Assembly (NCBI RefSeq): GCF_001886815.1
Contig: NZ_CP018099.1
Location: 3,904,501 to 3,968,500 of the forward strand
Source: Caldithrix abyssi DSM 13497
GTDB taxonomy: Bacteria > Calditrichota > Calditrichia > Calditrichales > Calditrichaceae
Direction of reading: 5' to 3'
DNA length: 64,000 nt
Part shown: positions 44,502 to 53,408 of the stretch, piece after piece
Layout of the letters: each line of letters starts with the position of its first letter
How positions within the stretch are numbered: the stretch's first letter is position 1
The notes under the pieces: model-generated
What the model was told of the DNA's origin: nothing
The model's input: the letters and a program-made list of their open reading frames with translations, nothing else
Database searches by the model: none
Program-made: the position numbers and the translations under genes

Positions 44502-45242
44502 TCAACTCTTCAGCCAGAAATGTTTTTCTACAATCATCTGTGCAATATCCAATAAAAAGTTGACCAGCTTTTGCCCAATTTGCGGGCTGGCTTCGGCAGG
44601 ATTGCCACGATATCCATTGCTATCGGCATCTTCAGAGATCGGTAAACCGTGATGTTTACCGTTAATTTGATCGGGATGCAGGTACATCATCACCGAGGTC
44701 TCCCACAAGCCGGCATGTCCGTCGTATTGCGGCAGATGGTTTCCCTCTTTAGCGACCATCTGCCCCATTTTCTTCAGACCGGCGTCCATAAACAGGTAGC
44801 TGGTAAGCGCTAAAAACTCAAAACCGAATTGTCTTTTTAACTTTCTTGAAGCGGCGCTCATAGCCTGTAGGTGCCCCCTGCCGGCATGGCCGCTGATGAT
44901 TATCCCCTGTTTGAAACCATGTTCATGTAGCCGCTGCCCATACTGAAAGATGACATTTTTAATCAGATTCTGTTCATGATTTAAGGTGCCCGGCCTTGAA
45001 ATACCGCCCACGCCCATCGGAACAGGAGGCAAAATTAAAAAGGCGCTGTCTTCATGTTTTTTTGAAAGTTTTTGCGCCAGCAGTTGTGAAAATTTTTCGG
45101 CTATCAAAATATCCGTGCCCAGGGGCAAATGCGGGCCATGCGCTTCTAAAAGAGAGATAGGCAAAAGCACCACAACCTTTTCTTTCTCCAGATGCGTTAT
45201 CTGTTCGTCTGTCAGGGCTTCGTAGAATAAAATATTGTTCAT
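44502..45242 (-). CDS. creatininase-family amidohydrolase
   Basis: A 246-residue metal-dependent amidohydrolase. The metal-site signature LLPISLLEAHGPHLPLGTDI gives Glu, His and Asp ligands; further ligands come from SGHAGRGH and the Glu in GLWETSVM. The family includes creatininase, MftE peptidase and FAPy deformylase, so substrate is open. It lies 23 bp after the U32 gene, so the two are co-transcribed. Confidence 0.85.
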   Translation of the reverse strand: MNNILFYEALTDEQITHLEKEKVVVLLPISLLEAHGPHLPLGTDILIAEKFSQLLAQKLSKKHEDSAFLILPPVPMGVGGISRPGTLNHEQNLIKNVIFQYGQRLHEHGFKQGIIISGHAGRGHLQAMSAASRKLKRQFGFEFLALTSYLFMDAGLKKMGQMVAKEGNHLPQYDGHAGLWETSVMMYLHPDQINGKHHGLPISEDADSNGYRGNPAEASPQIGQKLVNFLLDIAQMIVEKHFWLKS

Positions 45243-45265
45243 AAAATTCCTTTTCTGATTTTGAT

Positions 45266-46573
45266 TTAAAAAAGAACGGCTGTTTGTTGTTTAACTACCT
45301 TACGCAGCAGAGCAAAGGCATCTGGCTTTTCGGGCAGAACAAGGCGAACATCTTTTCCGCCTCCATGCGCCACGTTTACTATTTCATCGTCAGCATTGAT
45401 GATTTCCTTAACCGTAAAGCGGATGGTTTTTTGGGGGGTGATTAATTCCAGTTCATCATTGACTTCGAAGCGATTGCGAACGGCAATTGTGGCCAGCCCG
45501 CGTCTTTCATCCCAGCTTCTGATGATTCCGCAAAACAGACGACTTTGATTGGACGAATGCCCGCTTTCGTAGTTCTGTCCTTTGTCAAGCGGATTGCGTT
45601 CTAAAAAGCCGGTCACATAACCGCGATTGGCCACAGCGTAAACCTCCTGCAAAATGGCTTGCGGAACTGCCTGTCCTTTTAAAACAAAATCCAGCGCCTG
45701 CCTGTAGGCGCGCGTAATAACGCTAACGTAATAAACGGATTTGGTGCGTCCCTCGACCTTTAAACTGTCCAGGCCGGCCTTAACAATTTTGTCCAGGATG
45801 TGAATGGTGGACAGGTCTTTGGCGTTCATGATGTACGTGCCGTGTTCATCTTCATCGACAGGCATAAGCTGACCGGGCCGCTCGGCTTCTTCCAGGTAAA
45901 AATGCCGACCGGCAGCCGGTAAAAGAACATCGCGTTCTTCTTCCAGTTCCGCCGGTTCGGAGTAAACTTTGTATTCCCAGCGGCAGGCGTTGGTACAGGT
46001 GCCCTGGTTGGCATCGCGATGGTTGAAATAATTGGACAACAGGCAACGACCGGAATAAGCGATGCAAATGGCGCCGTGCACAAATGTTTCCAGCTCGATA
46101 TCGGGCACATGTTGACGTATTTCTTCGATTTCATCCAGGCGCAGCTCCCTGCTTAAGATGATGCGCTTGACGCCTAACTGTTTCCAGAACCGAACCGCCT
46201 GCCAGTTGATGGTATTGGCCTGGGTCGAAAGATGAATGGGCAGTTCCGGATGATTTTCTCTTGCGACCAGAATCATCCCCGGATCGGCCATGATTAAGCC
46301 GTCCGGTCGTAGTTCGGCCACATGCCTGAGCATGTCTGTAAATGAAGGAATTTTAGTGTTGTGCGGATAGATGTTCATCGTCAGGTACACGCGTTTGCCA
46401 CGGGCATGGGCGTACTCCAGCGCCTGGATGATCTTTTCCATGGTAAAGTCATTTTCTCTGGCCCGCAAGGAAAAGCGCGGAATGCCGGCGTAAACCGCGT
46501 CAGCGCCGTAGGCAAAGGCGTACTGCATTTTTTCGAATGTTCCGGCCGGAACCAGTAATTCAGGTCGTTTCAT
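45266..46573 (-). CDS. peptidase-U32-like protein, TrhP/YegQ type
   Basis: A 435-residue TIM-barrel protein of the U32 family. ELLVPAGTFEKMQYAFAYGADAVYAG is the usual opening, and ETFVHGAICIAYSGRCLLSNYF is the family signature with its Cys pair; GTCTNACRWEY and VEGRTKSVYYV add further conserved Cys and Arg. Relatives hydroxylate tRNA uridine 34 (TrhP) or quinone precursors (UbiU/V) and carry an Fe-S cluster. I start at ATG 46573 (CAGGAGACGC upstream), which removes 16 unlikely residues. With menaquinone here and no UbiV partner, tRNA hydroxylation is the better guess. Confidence 0.87.
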   Translation of the reverse strand: MKRPELLVPAGTFEKMQYAFAYGADAVYAGIPRFSLRARENDFTMEKIIQALEYAHARGKRVYLTMNIYPHNTKIPSFTDMLRHVAELRPDGLIMADPGMILVARENHPELPIHLSTQANTINWQAVRFWKQLGVKRIILSRELRLDEIEEIRQHVPDIELETFVHGAICIAYSGRCLLSNYFNHRDANQGTCTNACRWEYKVYSEPAELEEERDVLLPAAGRHFYLEEAERPGQLMPVDEDEHGTYIMNAKDLSTIHILDKIVKAGLDSLKVEGRTKSVYYVSVITRAYRQALDFVLKGQAVPQAILQEVYAVANRGYVTGFLERNPLDKGQNYESGHSSNQSRLFCGIIRSWDERRGLATIAVRNRFEVNDELELITPQKTIRFTVKEIINADDEIVNVAHGGGKDVRLVLPEKPDAFALLRKVVKQQTAVLF

Positions 46574-46693
46574 GCGTCTCCTGTTTAAATTGTCCTTAAT
46601 TGAATTTAATCGTTCTGGCATATTTCACCAAAAAAAATGCAATTTGGTTCCGGATTATTCCTGCTCGACCAAAGTTTTTAGGCATGGATTCCG

Positions 46694-47001
46694 CCAAGGC
46701 AGCAAAATCGCAACCAAAAACATTTTTGCAGGGATTTAAGCAACCACTGAGAGCATAGTGAAGTCACAACGAGCGCAAAGAATGTTTCAAATTAAAAATA
46801 GTTTCAATTCCCCTCACCCGCAATAAAAGCCCGGATGAGGGGAACGCTGAACGTGTACAGTTGCCATTCAACCATTCAACTAATTAACCATTCAACTAAT
46901 TAACTATTCAACTAATTAACTATTCAACCAATCCAGCAGCACAAACATTTTCAAATCCCGCCAGGGCGAGACTAGATCTTCCAGAGGAAGTATCCTAAAA
47001 A
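46694..47001. repeat. dispersed intergenic repeat, copy C (expanded heptamers)
   Basis: Same family as 4695-5055 but lacking the TTGCAGATTACGCC block. It keeps CAGCAAAATCGCAACCAAAAA, TTTCAATT, GGGGAACGCTGAACGTG, CACAAACATTTTCAAATCCC and the end block GATCTTCCAGAGGAAGTATC. The heptamer tract at about 46866-46933 has nine or ten units, the longest of all copies. Confidence 0.85.
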
Positions 47002-47071
47002 CATAAAATGGTTGATAGATTGTATGGCGAAAGCCACTTCGCCATACAATCATCAAAAATATCTTAAGAGT

Positions 47072-48394
47072 TTACTCCACTAATTCATCTACTTTGCCAA
47101 CCGCCTTCTGCCAGTCGAAATAGGCGTCCAGATAGTTGTAAACAGCCAGGTACCAGTTCAGCCTGGCCCCGTCGTATTGTAAGCGGGCGTCTTTAAGCTC
47201 CAGCTGTGTAATCAGGCCGTTTTGGGCGCTGGTCTGAGCAATTTGAAAGCCTTTTTCTGCGGTTTGCAAGGCAGATTCAGCCGCCTTAATACTTTTCTGC
47301 GCCTCATCCAGTCGTAAGTAAATGCTTTTTAATTCGGTGGCGATTTGTTTGCGCGCTTTTTGCAAACGCAGACGGCTTTTGTCCAGCTCTATTTTTGCTT
47401 TTTGCACCTGAGCGATATTATAACCGCCCAGAAAAATGGGGATGGATAATTTGAGCCCGAGAATAAAATTGTTGTTTTTATTTTCTAATTTCCACAGATC
47501 CGACTGCGCGGAAAAAGCGTAAGCAAAAGTTCCGTCAACGGTCGGCAAAAATTCTCCTTTGGCCGCGGCAACGGCCGTGCGTCGTAATTTTTGTTCCCAG
47601 AGCTGCGCTTTATAGTCCGGTCTGTTTTCAATGATTCTGTCGAATGAAAGAGGCTCGGGCATGGGCGGTACTTTTTCCAGATTACCTACAAAGTCCACCT
47701 GCGCTTCCAGAGCCAAGCCGGCCAGGGTTTTTAAATTGTAAAGTAGCAGTTCATAATTTTTACGCGCCTGTTGCGCTTCTGGAATGCTGTTTTTCCAGCG
47801 TACTTCGGCCTGGTACAATTGAAATTCAGAGGCCAGGCCAGCCTGGTACTGCTTTTTTACCATGTTGTAATTTTCTCTGGCATTTTTTACGGTTTCTTCT
47901 TTTAACTGCCAAACGCGTTTTAAGAGCAGGGCCTGGTAAAAACCTTTTTTAGCAAACGTCAAAATTTCCTGGTCGCTGGCCTGAAAAATAAACTGCGACA
48001 TGCGTTCGTATTGTTTTGCCGCCCTCAGAGCGGTGCCCACTTTAAAGCTGAAAATGGGCTGCAGAAGAGCGGCGGTAAAAGTGTATTCATTGTTTTTGGT
48101 GATTTTAAATTTTTGTCTGACCAGGCTGCCATCGGCAGTGGGAAAATCGACATAGAGATAGGTTTCCAGCAGATTACGCCTGTAATTTCCTTCTGCGGAA
48201 ATTTTAGGCAGGGCTGTGGCCCAGGCTTCCCGTTTTTGAGCGGCGGCCATTTCAAGCTCTTTAGCGGCTAATTTTAAATCATCGCTGTTTTTTTTAACCA
48301 ATTCAATAAAAGCCGCCAGGTCGTAGTTTTCAGCCTGAACCGAACCGGCCAGAAGAAGAAAGGTTAATAAAAGAGTCCATTTTATTGGCTTCAT
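47072..48394 (-). CDS. TolC-family outer-membrane efflux protein
   Basis: A 440-residue outer-membrane channel of the tripartite exporter. Signal peptide at 1-21 (LLLTFLLLAGSVQA). Two internally repeated OEP domains of long helices follow (for example RQIATELKSIYLRLDEAQKSI-like coiled stretches and QAQTSAQNGLITQLELKDA near the end, here IAQTSAQNGLITQLELKD). Its start overlaps the RND gene stop by four bases, making it the distal gene of the efflux operon. Confidence 0.92.
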   Translation of the reverse strand: MKPIKWTLLLTFLLLAGSVQAENYDLAAFIELVKKNSDDLKLAAKELEMAAAQKREAWATALPKISAEGNYRRNLLETYLYVDFPTADGSLVRQKFKITKNNEYTFTAALLQPIFSFKVGTALRAAKQYERMSQFIFQASDQEILTFAKKGFYQALLLKRVWQLKEETVKNARENYNMVKKQYQAGLASEFQLYQAEVRWKNSIPEAQQARKNYELLLYNLKTLAGLALEAQVDFVGNLEKVPPMPEPLSFDRIIENRPDYKAQLWEQKLRRTAVAAAKGEFLPTVDGTFAYAFSAQSDLWKLENKNNNFILGLKLSIPIFLGGYNIAQVQKAKIELDKSRLRLQKARKQIATELKSIYLRLDEAQKSIKAAESALQTAEKGFQIAQTSAQNGLITQLELKDARLQYDGARLNWYLAVYNYLDAYFDWQKAVGKVDELVE

Positions 48395-51300
48395 TTTTCT
48401 GTCTCCGTCTTTAAAGATTCACTCTTAGCGTCTTTATCGCTTTGCGTCGTTAAAAAGTACAGCGCCGGTATTACCAGCAAAGTTAAACCCGCCGAAACAA
48501 GCAAGCCGCCAATGCTGACAATACCCATGGGCTGCCTGATTTCCACGCCTGAGGAACCAATTCCCAGGGCAAGCGGCGCCATTCCCAACATGATGGCAAC
48601 CGTGGACATGATAATCGGTTTTAATTTAGTGGGACAGGCTTCTACCAACGCTTCTTTGACCTTTTTACCCTGTCTGCGCAAAATATTGGTGTAATCGAGC
48701 AAAAGAATGGCATTATTGACCACAATGCCCACTAACATCACAATGGCCATCATGGAAATGGTGTTCATGGTTTTGCCGGTAATAAACAAAGCCCAGAAAA
48801 CGCCGATCAGCCCGAGCGGAATGGTGCCCAGAATAATCAGCGGCTGCGTAAAACTTTCCATAATCGCCGCCAGTAGCATATAGGTTAAGGCAATGGCGAT
48901 CAAAAAGGTGCGCAACATGTCCGTCGTCGTTTCGGCCATCATTTGCGCGTCGCCGCCCCAGTCATATTTGTAACCGGGTTTAAAATCAATTTCCGCCATC
49001 TTTTGATTAATTTGCGCAACCACTTCACCCAACGGCACGCCCGGGGCATTGTAAGCCGTAAATTCGATGGCTTTGTATTTATCTTTATGCATGATTTTGC
49101 TGTAGCCCTGACTGACCTCAAATGTGGCAAGTTGCGCCAGACGGTAAATGCCCCGCGGCGAAACGACCGTTAAATTTTTAATCTCTTCCGGAGAATCGAC
49201 CGCCCGATCATCCAGCGTAACGCGAATGTCGTACTCATTGCCCGCTTCACGGTAGCGCGTGGTTACCAGCCCTTCCATTGCAGCGCGGATGGTAAACGCC
49301 AGATCGGTAACCGTTAAACCTGTTTCGGCCAGACGCTGGCGATAGGGTTTGATGGTGATCTCCGGTTTGCCCGATCGTGAGCTGGTATTGAGGTTTATTA
49401 AGCCGGGAATTTTGCGAATCTTTTCCATGATTTGTCGTTTGTACACTTCGAGCCGATCATTGTCCTGCCCCATCAGATAAAAGGTAATGGGCGCCTGATC
49501 GCCGCCCATCGACGAAATGGCAGCCACGCGAATTTTGGCGTTAGGAATATCCGCCAGTTCCTGAATAAATTGATTGGCAATTTGATCGCTGCGTAATTCT
49601 CGCATGCTTACATCAACCAGTTTTACCTGCATTTTGGCCAGATTGACGCCCACATCCAGATCGCTTAACATGCCAATGGTCGTTAAAATATGCTTGACCT
49701 CATTGTGTTTACGTAAACGCTCTTCCACGGTATTTACCAATCTGGCGGATTCTTCAAGCTGGTAACCCTGGGGCAATTCAAGTTCGATTAAAATATCGCC
49801 TTCGTCGGTCAGCGGGAAAAATTCAAAACCGACCCGCGCGGCCACAAACAAACTAACCACAAAAAGCAAAACCGTAAACGCAACCACGCTGAATGCGCTC
49901 TTTTTGCTTTTGACCATCCACACCAAAATCGACTGATACCACTGCTCCCAGCGATGAAACATGGCCTCAAGCCGCTGACCGAGCCGATGCTTTTTTGTCT
50001 CGACTTCCGGCAAAAGCAGCGAAGCCAGCATAGGCGTGATGGTAAAAGAAACAATCAAAGAAAATATGGTGGCATAGGTAACTGTTAAGGCGAATTCCTT
50101 AAAAAACTGTCCTACAATGCTGGTCATGCTGGCAATGGGCAAAAATACCACAATATTGGTCAGCGTAGAGGCGATCACAGCAACGGCAATTTCTGCGGTG
50201 CCCTTGCCAGCCGCATCGCGTCGGCGGTGCCCCATCTCTTTATGTCTGAAAATATTTTCCAGCACCACAACCGAGTTGGTGACCAGAATTCCAACCGCCG
50301 TGGAAAGCCCCATTAATGTCATTACATTTAAACTGAAGTCCGAAAGTTTAATGAGCAAAAGCGTGGAAAGTATGGAGGTGGGCATGGCCAGCGCTACAAT
50401 AATCGTTGAACGCAAATCGTGCAAAAAGAAGAGCAGCACCAGGCCGGTAAATAAAACGCCGAGAATGATGTTGTTTAACGTATCTTCAACAGAGCTTTTA
50501 ATAAAGTTGGAACGGTCGTGAATAATAGAGATGCTGGCAGCAGGAGGCAGCTCCGCTTTGATATTGGGCAGCTCTTTGCGAATTTCCTCTGCCATTTTCA
50601 CCGTATTGCCGTCGGCGCTTTTGATGATGCTCAGCAGAACCACATTGTCCTGTCGTATTTTATTTTTGTTATCAAAAAAGATGCTTCGCTGGCGAATTTC
50701 GGCGCCGGCATCGCTTACGGTTGCCAGCTTGCCTAATTGCTGCATGCCAAAAGCGGTGGGTATCTCCAGCTTTTTTAGAGCCTCCACCCGGTCAAACTCA
50801 CCGTCAACGCGCACGCTTAATTCCTGACTGCCCTGAATAAAATGCCCTCCGGGTAAATTCAGATTTTGCGCCGCCAGTATTTGACTTAACTGCGGCAAAG
50901 AAATGGCGTTTTCAAATACCACGCGATTATCCAGAGCAATGCGGATTTCCCTTTTCTGACCACCAATAACATTCACCTTTCCCACGCCTTCAATTTGCGC
51001 CAGCCGATCTTTCACTTTTTTATCAGCCAGCTCATACAACTCGGTTAACGGCATGTTTCCGGTAAGTAAAACATCCATAATCGGAAAAGCGCTCACGTCA
51101 AACTTTTCCACCACCGGCAACTGAATATCCCGGGGAAGCTGGTTGAGAATGCTGTTGATCCTGTCTTTAATTTCCTGATTGGCAATGTCAATATCTTTAC
51201 CTAATTTAAACTGGATGATAACAAATGACACCCCTTCCATAGAATACGATTGCATGAAGTCTAACTTACTGATGGTGCCTACCGCATCTTCTATTTTTTT

Positions 51301-51492
51301 AGAGACCTGATTCTCAATTTCTTTTGGCCCCGCCCCAGGATAAACGGTTTGAACGGTGATAACCGGAATATCCACCTGCGGCATTAAATCCAGAGTAAGG
51401 CCAAAATAAGCCAGCGCGCCAAACAAAATAAAAACCAGTAAGCCCATGGTGACCATAACAGGCCGTTTGATTGAAATATCAGCCAGAAACAT
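48391..51492 (-). CDS. RND efflux transporter, AcrB/HAE1 family
   Basis: A 1033-residue inner-membrane proton antiporter, normal AcrB length. It opens with the typical FLADISIKRPVMVTMGLLVF and has 12 membrane helices in two groups of six; two large periplasmic loops form porter and docking domains. Helix 4 LMGLSTAVGILVTNSVVVLENIF carries the region where AcrB has its Asp pair; here only part is acidic. HAE1-type loops (GYQLEESARLVNTVEERL) fit drug or organic-solute efflux. Lies between adaptor and TolC genes. Confidence 0.93.
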   Translation of the reverse strand: MFLADISIKRPVMVTMGLLVFILFGALAYFGLTLDLMPQVDIPVITVQTVYPGAGPKEIENQVSKKIEDAVGTISKLDFMQSYSMEGVSFVIIQFKLGKDIDIANQEIKDRINSILNQLPRDIQLPVVEKFDVSAFPIMDVLLTGNMPLTELYELADKKVKDRLAQIEGVGKVNVIGGQKREIRIALDNRVVFENAISLPQLSQILAAQNLNLPGGHFIQGSQELSVRVDGEFDRVEALKKLEIPTAFGMQQLGKLATVSDAGAEIRQRSIFFDNKNKIRQDNVVLLSIIKSADGNTVKMAEEIRKELPNIKAELPPAASISIIHDRSNFIKSSVEDTLNNIILGVLFTGLVLLFFLHDLRSTIIVALAMPTSILSTLLLIKLSDFSLNVMTLMGLSTAVGILVTNSVVVLENIFRHKEMGHRRRDAAGKGTAEIAVAVIASTLTNIVVFLPIASMTSIVGQFFKEFALTVTYATIFSLIVSFTITPMLASLLLPEVETKKHRLGQRLEAMFHRWEQWYQSILVWMVKSKKSAFSVVAFTVLLFVVSLFVAARVGFEFFPLTDEGDILIELELPQGYQLEESARLVNTVEERLRKHNEVKHILTTIGMLSDLDVGVNLAKMQVKLVDVSMRELRSDQIANQFIQELADIPNAKIRVAAISSMGGDQAPITFYLMGQDNDRLEVYKRQIMEKIRKIPGLINLNTSSRSGKPEITIKPYRQRLAETGLTVTDLAFTIRAAMEGLVTTRYREAGNEYDIRVTLDDRAVDSPEEIKNLTVVSPRGIYRLAQLATFEVSQGYSKIMHKDKYKAIEFTAYNAPGVPLGEVVAQINQKMAEIDFKPGYKYDWGGDAQMMAETTTDMLRTFLIAIALTYMLLAAIMESFTQPLIILGTIPLGLIGVFWALFITGKTMNTISMMAIVMLVGIVVNNAILLLDYTNILRRQGKKVKEALVEACPTKLKPIIMSTVAIMLGMAPLALGIGSSGVEIRQPMGIVSIGGLLVSAGLTLLVIPALYFLTTQSDKDAKSESLKTETEK

Positions 51493-51503
51493 AATGGAAC
51501 TCC

Positions 51504-52532
51504 TTAACCGATGATGTTAATTTTACTGCCGTCTTTAAGCAAAAATTGACCTTCAACAATGAGCTGATCGCCCGGTTTTAAGCCCTCTAAAAGCAAAACT
51601 TTTGCGCCGCTCTGGGGCCCAATTTTAACCGGCCGCTTTTCGGCCTTTCCGTTGTTATTCACAAAAACATAGTGCTGGCCGCCTTCTTTAAGCAGGCTTG
51701 TTTGATCAACGACAATGGCTTTTTCTCTGTCGAACGTTACGATCTCTATTTCTGCGGTAACGCCTGATTTAATCGTATTGTCCGGATTATCGAATTGCAG
51801 AATGGCTTTAAAGGCTCGCTGTTTTAAATCCATAGCCATGTTAACCTGAATCACTTTGCCTTTAATTTCAAAACCGTTCCAGCGGGCAAGGGCGGGCAGA
51901 CCGTCGTGAATTTCGTTGATCTCACTCTCCGCAATCCAGATTTCCGCCTTCATGCGATCGGTTTGCGTAATGGTAGCCAATTCGGCCTTCACGTCCACAT
52001 TGTCTGTTTCACGCACATTGATTTTGGTTACGTATCCGCTGATGGGCGCCTTCACCTTTACCGCCTGCTTCACGGCGTCCCAGTTGGCCCGGGCAACTTC
52101 AAACTGCGTTTGAGCGTTATCAAAATCCTGTTGTGAAATACCGCCGCTTTTCAAAAGCTTTTTCATCCGTTCGATGGTGCGCCGGGCGTTTTCGAATGCC
52201 ACCTTTGCCTGGTAGTATTGAGCGGCGGGATTATCGGTAGGAAAGCTAAGCAACACCTGGTCTTTTTGTACATAATCGCCAACCTTCACATAAATTTTAT
52301 CAATACGATCGCCCAGCGCCGCAAAAACGGAAGACTCTCTAAAGCCGCGCAAAATGGCGTTATAATAAGAAGCCTTTTGAAAAGGCGCCGGTTGTACCGT
52401 TTGAACTTTAACGGGGATGCCCTTCTCTGCATAAATCTGTTCAAGATTTTTTGCCTCATCTTTTTCTTTTGAACACCCATTTATAACAAGTGCAAAACTA
52501 AATAATAACAGCAAAATACCTGTAATACGCAT
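51504..52532 (-). CDS. RND periplasmic adaptor lipoprotein
   Basis: A 342-residue membrane-fusion protein. Signal peptide with lipobox at VINGC, so it is probably lipid-anchored in the periplasm. Barrel-sandwich halves flank a helical hairpin (QYYQAKVAFENARRTIERMKKLLKSGGISQQDFDNAQTQF), followed by a beta-barrel and a membrane-proximal domain ending in GLKPGDQLIVEGQFLLKDG. It bridges the pump and TolC. First structural gene after tetR, 24 bp downstream. Confidence 0.92.
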   Translation of the reverse strand: MRITGILLLLFSFALVINGCSKEKDEAKNLEQIYAEKGIPVKVQTVQPAPFQKASYYNAILRGFRESSVFAALGDRIDKIYVKVGDYVQKDQVLLSFPTDNPAAQYYQAKVAFENARRTIERMKKLLKSGGISQQDFDNAQTQFEVARANWDAVKQAVKVKAPISGYVTKINVRETDNVDVKAELATITQTDRMKAEIWIAESEINEIHDGLPALARWNGFEIKGKVIQVNMAMDLKQRAFKAILQFDNPDNTIKSGVTAEIEIVTFDREKAIVVDQTSLLKEGGQHYVFVNNNGKAEKRPVKIGPQSGAKVLLLEGLKPGDQLIVEGQFLLKDGSKINIIG

Positions 52533-52556
52533 AAGACGTCCTTTCTGTCTTTAGTT

Positions 52557-53195
52557 TTATTTTTTTAATATTCCATTAAGAATAAGATCGTACGCTTCTT
52601 CCAGCAATTCTTCCTGACTTAAACCGAAATCCTGCTTTAGACTGTCAGCCAGCAGCTGATAACGCTGGAGAAATCCGGTAAATTGAAGCCAGATCACAAC
52701 CATGGCGCGTAACGGATTTAGATCGGGACGAACCACGCCGTCCGCTTTACCCTTTTCAAAAAGATCGCTCCATAGTTTAATGCGTTCCTGCTCTTCTTTT
52801 AAGTGGCTGTCCATCAGCTTTTTGACTGACGTTTTTTGTCGATGCATGGAATGGAAAAATTCAATAACATCAAAATAGTGCTTATGTTTTTTTTGAAAGC
52901 GTACCAGCGCCTTCAAAGAACCGAGCAATTTTTCCTGAAAGGTATGCGATTTTTGCACCTCCCGCTCGATCATTTGCATCAAAAGACCCTCGCCGCGCTT
53001 AAAAATGTGGAAGTACAGTTCTTCTTTGCTTTTAAAATACATGTAAAGCGTGGCCTTACTCAGCTCGGCCTGCTCCGCAACCATATCCATGGAAGCCGTC
53101 TCGAAACCATGTTTAAAAAAAACGATCTCGGCAGCGTCAATAATTTGCTGACGACGCTGTTCTTTTTCCCTCTCTTTACGCTCCGCAATCCCCAT
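52557..53195 (-). CDS. TetR-family regulator of the efflux operon
   Basis: A 212-residue repressor. The N-terminal helix-turn-helix (about 14-60) reads RRQQIIDAAEIVFFKHGFETASMDMVAEQAELSKATLYMYFKSKEEL in overlapping pieces, a standard TetR motif. The C-terminal ligand domain is all helical. As first gene of tetR-adaptor-RND-TolC it should repress its own operon; TTTACTCA near 53252 and TGAGTAAA near 53379 in the upstream gap are candidate operator halves, unproven. Confidence 0.9.
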   Translation of the reverse strand: MGIAERKEREKEQRRQQIIDAAEIVFFKHGFETASMDMVAEQAELSKATLYMYFKSKEELYFHIFKRGEGLLMQMIEREVQKSHTFQEKLLGSLKALVRFQKKHKHYFDVIEFFHSMHRQKTSVKKLMDSHLKEEQERIKLWSDLFEKGKADGVVRPDLNPLRAMVVIWLQFTGFLQRYQLLADSLKQDFGLSQEELLEEAYDLILNGILKK

Positions 53196-53408
53196 TTTTA
53201 AACTCCTGATTAAACGAACTAAACTGAAAGTAAAAAAGTTAGACGTAGAGTTTACTCAAAAGTTTCAAAATTATTTTCTGGCTGCAATCACCGCCTGCCG
53301 CGCGCAGCATAACAGACGCTTAAGGGCAAAATAACCAACCAAAAATATATTAACTTTTTTAAATAATGGACGAATTAATGAGTAAATTCACTAAGGCAGC
53401 ATAGAACT

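Noticed and set aside
44292-44555. An 87-residue frame in the gap before the creatininase-family gene
   Set aside because: Low-complexity translation, no ribosome site, overlaps the end of the real gene on the other strand.
46864-46933. Short regular repeats that might be a CRISPR array
   Set aside because: Units are seven bases with no spacers between them and occur inside the dispersed repeat family; no cas genes nearby.
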